8,734 nucleotides of DNA from an uncultured Collinsella sp. (lineage in GTDB: Bacteria > Actinomycetota > Coriobacteriia > Coriobacteriales > Coriobacteriaceae), in the NCBI GenBank assembly GCA_900757465.1, contig CAAENY010000008.1, positions 1 through 8,734 of the forward strand, written 5' to 3'. Numbering within the stretch: position 1 is the stretch's first letter; every line of letters begins with the position of its first letter. The notes beneath the pieces are model-generated. The model made no database searches, was not told the origin of the DNA, and saw only the letters and a program-made list of their open reading frames with translations. Made by a program: the position numbers and the translations under genes. Below are positions 4,373 to 8,734 of the stretch, in pieces.

Positions 4373-7300
4373 ATGCTGGAGCTCAAAGGTATTTGCAAAA
4401 GGTACGTTACGCAGTCGTTTACGCAGGTAGCGCTCGACAGCGTGAACCTGTCTTTTCGCGATAACGAGTTCGTGGCCATTCTGGGTCCCTCGGGCTCGGG
4501 TAAAACCACGATGCTCAACGTTATTGGTGGACTTGATCACTTTGATTCTGGCGACCTGCTCATCGATGGCATTTCGACCAAGGACTTCCGTGATCGCGAT
4601 TGGGATGCTTATCGCAACAACCGCATCGGCTTTGTGTTCCAGAGCTATAACCTTATCCCACATCAGACCATCTTGGAAAACGTTGAGCTGGCGCTCACGC
4701 TCACGGGTGTGGGGCATGCCGAGCGCCGCCAACGTGCGCGCGAGGCGTTGGAGAAAGTCGGCCTGGGCGAGCACGTTAACAAACGCCCGAGCCAGCTTTC
4801 GGGCGGACAGATGCAGCGCGTGGCTATCGCCCGCGCCCTGATCAACGATCCCGAGATTGTGCTGGCCGACGAGCCGACCGGCGCTTTGGATTCGACGACA
4901 TCCGTACAGGTTATGGATTTGCTTAAGGACGTTGCGCGCGACCGCCTGGTCATCATGGTCACGCACAATCCCGAGCTGGCGTACCAGTACGCCACGCGCA
5001 TCGTTAACCTGGCGGACGGCAAAATCACCGACGATTCCGATCCCTTTGATGTTGCCAAAGCAGCGCGTCGCGAGGTCAAGCCCACGCGCAAAACCTCGAT
5101 GAGCTTTGTGACGGCGCTGGGGCTTTCTGCCCGCAACCTCATGACCAAGAAGGGCCGTACGGCCATGACGGCCTTTGCGGGCTCGATTGGCATTATCGGT
5201 ATCGCGGCGATTCTGGCGCTGTCCAACGGCGTAAACGGCTACATCAAAAAGGTCGAGGAGGATACGCTCTCGAGTTACCCGCTTACGATCTCCAAGCAGG
5301 ACTACGACCTGTCGTCCATGATGGGCGGACATGGGGCTACCGATGAGGAGGTATCCAAGGGCGAGAGCTCGTCCGATGGCGCCACCGGTGGCAAAGCTAA
5401 GGGAACCGATAAGATTCCCGTGGTCACGGCCGTAAAAGATATGTTCGCAAGTGTTAAATCTAACGATATGACGAGCTTTAAGGCATGGCTTGACGGCGGC
5501 GGCGACGGTATCGACAAAGAGGTCAACGCCATCCAGTACGGCTACGGCGTGACGCCGGTTGTCTATCGTTCGAGCAAGGGCGACGAGAGACCCGTTCGGC
5601 TTGTTCCCAACGCTATGACCGAGGCCATGAGCGGAGGCGCGAGCTCGGCGGCAACGGTGAGCATGGAATCCATGGGAACCTCGGTCTTTAACGAGATGAT
5701 TGACGACCAGAGCCTGCTCGACAGCCAGTACGATGTCGTCGCCGGTCATTGGCCCACGTCAGCCAACGAAGCCGTGATGGTGCTTTCGAGCCGCGGTACG
5801 GTGGGCGACTACACGCTCTATAGCATCGGTGCGCTGGACATCGATGAGCTCAACGATCTGGTAAACAGCGCTATGACGGCTGACGGTGGGGTCGAAACGC
5901 CCGAGACCGGCACCGACTTTACCTACGACGATGCGCTGTCTACCACGTTTAAGGTGCTGTCGCCGGCTGATGCGTATCGCAAAAACGAAGAGACCGGCAT
6001 GTGGACTGACATGTCTGACGATGCCGACTTTATGACGGCCAAGGTTGCCGACGGTATTGACGTGCGCATTGTGGGCGTGGTGCGACCTAACGAGACGGCC
6101 AACGCGAGCGCATTGACCCCGGGCATTGCCTATACGCATGCACTGACTCGTCAGCTTATGGAACGCGCCGCAAATTCGCAGATTGTGCAGGAGCAGCTTG
6201 CTCACCCCGAGATGGATGTCTTTACGGGCAAAACCTTCGACGAACTGCAAGGCGAGGCCAAACAAGGCGTGGATCTGAGCAGCATGTTCAGCGTGGACGA
6301 GGCGGCGCTCAAGAGCGCGTTCTCGTTTGATGCGTCTGCACTCTCGGGTGCGGCCGGCGGTATGGACCTTTCTGGCATCGATCTGTCGGGGCTGGACATT
6401 GACCTTTCGGGCGTTGGCAAGGACATCGACTTCAGCGACATCATGGCAAAAGCGCCAACCCCAGATTTCTCGGGTATCTTTGACGGTCTGGAACTCACGC
6501 CCGAGCAAATGCAGCAGGTGGGAGCACTAGCCAACCAGCTGTTTGAGGGCTTTTTGCAGTCTGATCAGTTTAAGGCGCTGTCGCCCGAAGATCTTAAAGA
6601 CGCGTCAAAGCTCGCTGCCGCATTCTCGACGTATCTTGAGCATGATGCCGCAGCCCAGCAATGCCTGGCTCAATTGAAGGCGCTCGGCGGCGATGCCCTG
6701 GCCGAGCGCCTGCAACAGGCGATGACCGACTATGTGCAAAAGCAGCTGGCTCCGTATCTGCAGCAGGCTATGGATCAGGTGATGAAGGCAATCAGCGAGC
6801 AGATAGCGTCGACGGTATCGTCCCAGCTCAAGGCGGGCGCAGCGGGGCTTATGGACCAGATGGCGACGCAGATGTCTTCGAGTTTTGCCAACCTGACGAG
6901 CGCCATGCACGTGGATGCGAGCGCCTTTGCTCGTGCCATCCATTTCAACATGGACGCCGAGGACCTGAGTTCGCTCATGATGAGCTATGCCAAGGCTTCG
7001 AAGCTCACCTACGACAACAATCTGACCACGTTGGGCTATGCGGATGAGGCAGACCCCATCTCGGTTAAGATTTTCCCGCGCGACTTTGAGGCCAAGGAGC
7101 GCGTACTCGATCACATCGATGCGTACAACAAGCAGGTCAAAGCCGCTGGCCACGATGATCGGGCAATTTCGTACACCGACTACATGGGCATCATCATGGG
7201 CTCGGTGACCGACATCGTGAACACCATCAGCTTGGTGCTCATCGCATTCGTGGGTATCAGCCTGGTGGTGAGCTCCATCATGATCGGCATCATCACCTAC

Positions 7301-7627
7301 ATCAGCGTATTGGAGCGCAAGAAGGAGATCGGCATCCTACGCGCAATCGGTGCGTCGAAGCGCAACGTGGCCAACGTATTCAATGCCGAGACCTTTATCG
7401 AGGGCCTCATCGCCGGCGTCTTTGCCATTGTCGTCGTGGTGCTCGTGAGTTTCCCGGTCAATGCCTGGGCGCTTGCGGCCAAAAAGGTCCCCAACCTGAT
7501 GAGTCTGCCCGTGCAGGATGCGCTGGTGCTCATTGCAATTTCGGTGCTGCTGACGGTTGTTGCCGGCCTGCTGCCGGCCCGTAGCGCATCCAAGAAGGAC
7601 CCCGTCGAAGCCCTGCGCTCCGAATAA
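4373..7627 (+). CDS. MacB/FtsX-type ABC transporter, fused ATPase and permease with a large external domain
   Basis: This protein of 1,084 residues fuses an ATPase to a FtsX-type permease. The ATPase (1-225) has Walker A GPSGSGKTT (38-46), Q-loop Gln90, signature LSGGQ (142-146), Walker B IVLADEP (162-168, Glu167) and His198; it is LolD/MacB-like and complete. Helix 1 lies at about 265-285. A very large extracytoplasmic part follows (about 290-940), then helices at about 948-977, 1007-1030 and 1048-1068 with the MacB-like cytoplasmic stretch ERKKEIGILRAIGASKRN and the ending PARSASKKDPVEALRSE. MacB-type proteins act as mechanotransmitters rather than classic importers and move peptides, antibiotics or lipoproteins; the substrate here is unknown. 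The external part contains DLSG-type repeats (665-701) and then long Gln/Ala-rich helices (about 711-850), perhaps coiled coil. The gene follows the terminator and stands alone or with the next gene. The kinase-regulator pair is not adjacent, so a Bce-like link is unsupported. Confidence 0.93.
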   Translation: MLELKGICKRYVTQSFTQVALDSVNLSFRDNEFVAILGPSGSGKTTMLNVIGGLDHFDSGDLLIDGISTKDFRDRDWDAYRNNRIGFVFQSYNLIPHQTILENVELALTLTGVGHAERRQRAREALEKVGLGEHVNKRPSQLSGGQMQRVAIARALINDPEIVLADEPTGALDSTTSVQVMDLLKDVARDRLVIMVTHNPELAYQYATRIVNLADGKITDDSDPFDVAKAARREVKPTRKTSMSFVTALGLSARNLMTKKGRTAMTAFAGSIGIIGIAAILALSNGVNGYIKKVEEDTLSSYPLTISKQDYDLSSMMGGHGATDEEVSKGESSSDGATGGKAKGTDKIPVVTAVKDMFASVKSNDMTSFKAWLDGGGDGIDKEVNAIQYGYGVTPVVYRSSKGDERPVRLVPNAMTEAMSGGASSAATVSMESMGTSVFNEMIDDQSLLDSQYDVVAGHWPTSANEAVMVLSSRGTVGDYTLYSIGALDIDELNDLVNSAMTADGGVETPETGTDFTYDDALSTTFKVLSPADAYRKNEETGMWTDMSDDADFMTAKVADGIDVRIVGVVRPNETANASALTPGIAYTHALTRQLMERAANSQIVQEQLAHPEMDVFTGKTFDELQGEAKQGVDLSSMFSVDEAALKSAFSFDASALSGAAGGMDLSGIDLSGLDIDLSGVGKDIDFSDIMAKAPTPDFSGIFDGLELTPEQMQQVGALANQLFEGFLQSDQFKALSPEDLKDASKLAAAFSTYLEHDAAAQQCLAQLKALGGDALAERLQQAMTDYVQKQLAPYLQQAMDQVMKAISEQIASTVSSQLKAGAAGLMDQMATQMSSSFANLTSAMHVDASAFARAIHFNMDAEDLSSLMMSYAKASKLTYDNNLTTLGYADEADPISVKIFPRDFEAKERVLDHIDAYNKQVKAAGHDDRAISYTDYMGIIMGSVTDIVNTISLVLIAFVGISLVVSSIMIGIITYISVLERKKEIGILRAIGASKRNVANVFNAETFIEGLIAGVFAIVVVVLVSFPVNAWALAAKKVPNLMSLPVQDALVLIAISVLLTVVAGLLPARSASKKDPVEALRSE

Positions 7628-7628
7628 T

Positions 7629-7655
7629 GTGACAAAGGGACAGTCCCTTTGTCAC
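7629..7655. repeat. REP-like perfect palindrome
   Basis: Two 13-base arms, GTGACAAAGGGAC and its exact reverse complement, flank a single A. It begins 2 bases after the transporter stop and ends 25 bases before the next start. No T run follows, so it is not a classic terminator. Palindromes with a GGGAC-GTCCC core are, from general knowledge, scattered intergenically in several Gram-positive genomes and resemble REP elements moved by IS200-like transposases. It could also stabilise mRNA ends. Confidence 0.75.
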
Positions 7656-7680
7656 GTTCGTTGATATGAGAGAAGAGTAG

Positions 7681-8634
7681 ATGATTCTATCGTTGGCCCC
7701 TATGGAGGGGATAACCGGGCATGTGTTCCGTCGCGTGCATGCGGAGTGCTTCGGCGCGCTCGATTGCTATTACACGCCGTTTTTGCCGCCGCCGCGGGTG
7801 GGAAATCGCTTTGGCGGCAAGGCGTTTAAGGAGATCGATCCTGCCAATAACCAGGGGCTCAACGTAGTGCCTCAGCTGATGTCCAAGAACGCGGACGAGT
7901 TTGTGTGGGCGGCACAGGTGCTCGCCGACATGGGCTACCGCGAGGTCAATCTCAACTTGGGTTGCCCTTCGGGAACGGTTGTCGCCAAGGGCAAGGGCTC
8001 GGGTTTCTTGCGCAATCTCGACGAGCTCGAGGCGTTCTTAAGCGATGTGTGCGAGCGGTCGCCGTTGCCGGTATCGGTAAAGACCAGGCTGGGGTTGGAA
8101 CGCGATGACGAGTATGAACGTGTGCTCGATCTGTATTGCCGCATGCCGTTGGCAGAGCTGATTGTGCACCCGCGCGTACAGAAGGACCGTTATACGGGCT
8201 CGCCGCGCAAGGAGTTTTACGGCGAGACGCTGGAGCGTGCGCCGTTTCCGGTGGCCTATAACGGCGACATTTTCGATCTTGAGGATATGGACGCGCTGGC
8301 GGAGGCCTATCCCGACACGCGCCATGTAATGCTAGGGCGTGGCCTGCTCGCGAACCCCGCGCTGGCTCGCATGGTTAAGGGCGGTCCTGCTGCCACGGCA
8401 ACCGAACTGCAGCGTTTCCACGACACGCTGTTTGCGGTCTATGCAGAAGAGATTGGCGGCAACGCGGTCTTTCGTATGAAGGAGTGGTGGTTCTACGCCA
8501 AGTGCGCTTTCGCCGACCCCGCTACCGTTCACAAGCTCGTACGTAAGACCAAAAAGGTCGACGAATACCGCGCCGCCGTCGAGCGGGTCTTTCGCGAGCA
8601 GCCACTTTCGCCCATAGCCCGCTTCCACGGCTAG
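7681..8634 (+). CDS. dus: tRNA-dihydrouridine synthase
   Basis: This 317-residue flavoenzyme reduces uridines in the tRNA D-loop to dihydrouridine using FMN and NADPH. The TIM barrel begins with LAPMEGITGHVFRR (5-18). The catalytic cysteine is Cys95 in NLNLGCPSGTV, followed by the KGSGF loop. FMN and substrate residues appear at VKTRLG (Lys134), IVHPR (His163), YNGDI (Asn194, Gly195, Asp196) and MLGRG (Gly219-Arg220). The C-terminal helical tRNA-binding domain (about 235-310) is present, and length is normal for Dus proteins. I cannot assign the DusA, DusB or DusC subtype. The ATG at 7681 is preceded by the purine-rich GAGAGAAGAG (7668-7677), a weak ribosome site, so it may be read partly through transcription from the transporter gene. 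The stop lies close to the IS110-type end, yet the protein looks complete. Confidence 0.95.
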   Translation: MILSLAPMEGITGHVFRRVHAECFGALDCYYTPFLPPPRVGNRFGGKAFKEIDPANNQGLNVVPQLMSKNADEFVWAAQVLADMGYREVNLNLGCPSGTVVAKGKGSGFLRNLDELEAFLSDVCERSPLPVSVKTRLGLERDDEYERVLDLYCRMPLAELIVHPRVQKDRYTGSPRKEFYGETLERAPFPVAYNGDIFDLEDMDALAEAYPDTRHVMLGRGLLANPALARMVKGGPAATATELQRFHDTLFAVYAEEIGGNAVFRMKEWWFYAKCAFADPATVHKLVRKTKKVDEYRAAVERVFREQPLSPIARFHG

Positions 8635-8660
8635 CTAGTCATTGGGTGTTCCTATAGTTT

Positions 8661-8666
8661 TGTCAA
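8661..8666 (-). promoter_or_regulatory. Consensus -35 box at the IS110-type right end
   Basis: TTGACA on the minus strand is a perfect -35 hexamer pointing outward from the element. Seventeen bases later (8644) is about where the element should end. In IS621 and other IS110 elements a -35 in the right end joins a -10 in the left end when the element circularises. That role here is inference; no good -10 is seen in the current flank. Confidence 0.4.
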
Positions 8667-8675
8667 CCGTCGGGG

Positions 8676-8734
8676 CTACTCCCGGTAGGGCACCCGGTCG
8701 CGCATCACGGCGTATATCGCCCTGAGCCGCTTCC
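8676..8734 (-). CDS. IS110-family transposase, C-terminal fragment
   Basis: Only the last 18 complete codons plus part of another are present. They read KRLRAIYAVMRDRVPYRE and end in TAG at 8678-8676. The L-x-x-I-[YW]-A-[VM]-[LM]-R-D-x-x-P-Y pattern is the usual C-terminus of IS110/IS116/IS902 transposases, which use a DEDD RuvC-like domain and a serine-bearing Tnp domain guided by a bridge RNA. Catalytic residues lie beyond the edge, so integrity is unknown. The assignment rests on a short match. Confidence 0.7.
   Translation of the reverse strand, partial: KRLRAIYAVMRDRVPYRE

Larger units (their letters stand above)
8641..8734 (-). mobile_element. 3' (right) end of an IS110-family insertion sequence
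   Basis: The right edge of the window holds the last part of an IS110-family transposase on the minus strand, followed by a short tail reading CGGTTGACAAAACTATAGG and AACACCC. IS110 elements lack clear terminal inverted repeats, so the exact boundary between the dus stop (8634) and about 8646 cannot be fixed from one end. The rest of the element, including any bridge RNA, lies outside. Confidence 0.65.

Noticed and set aside
4007..5749. A 580-codon open frame on the minus strand
   Set aside because: It runs antisense through the lipoprotein end, the terminator and the conserved ATPase domain. Its product is rich in Arg and His with no recognisable fold, as expected from a mirror frame of GC-biased codons.
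5759..6508. A 249-codon minus-strand frame inside the transporter gene
   Set aside because: Antisense to the real coding frame, Arg/His/Val-rich, no ribosome site or motif; a composition artefact.

Overview
The window looks like chromosomal DNA from a high-GC, anaerobic Gram-positive bacterium. The best guess is Coriobacteriia, possibly Collinsella. This is an inference from the protein families, codon use and gene set; no rRNA or other marker gene is present. Fragments of two unrelated insertion sequences bracket the window. At the left edge (1-142) is the 3' end of an IS3-family element. At the right edge (about 8641-8734) is the 3' end of an IS110-family element on the opposite strand. Both transposase genes point into the window.

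Left block, minus strand (174-1984): a two-component system. An OmpR/PhoB-type response regulator and a two-transmembrane histidine kinase share an ATGA overlap. The IS3 end lies only about 31 bases beyond the kinase stop codon.

Central block, plus strand (2076-4118), divergent from the regulator across a 91-base gap: a compact three-gene operon. It encodes a 48-residue membrane peptide ending in a CLEC (CxxC) motif (CD1871A type), a polytopic NapH-like protein with two ferredoxin-type [4Fe-4S] sites, and a TlpA/thioredoxin-fold lipoprotein with a CKPC active site. A strong rho-independent terminator follows. Together the genes look like a membrane thiol-redox relay: electrons from the cytoplasm would pass through the iron-sulfur protein to the small CxxC protein and on to the surface thioredoxin. 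The composition is read from sequence; the electron path is inference. This is the most interesting system in the window.

Right block, plus strand (4373-8634): a single-polypeptide ABC ATPase-FtsX/MacB-type permease of about 1,084 residues with an unusually large extracytoplasmic domain of about 650 residues, followed by a tRNA-dihydrouridine synthase. Between them lies a perfect 27-base palindrome of REP type. The 254-base gap 4119-4372 holds the terminator of the redox operon and a small hairpin before the transporter's ribosome binding site; I see no gene in it. No tRNA, rRNA, CRISPR array or complete mobile element was found.
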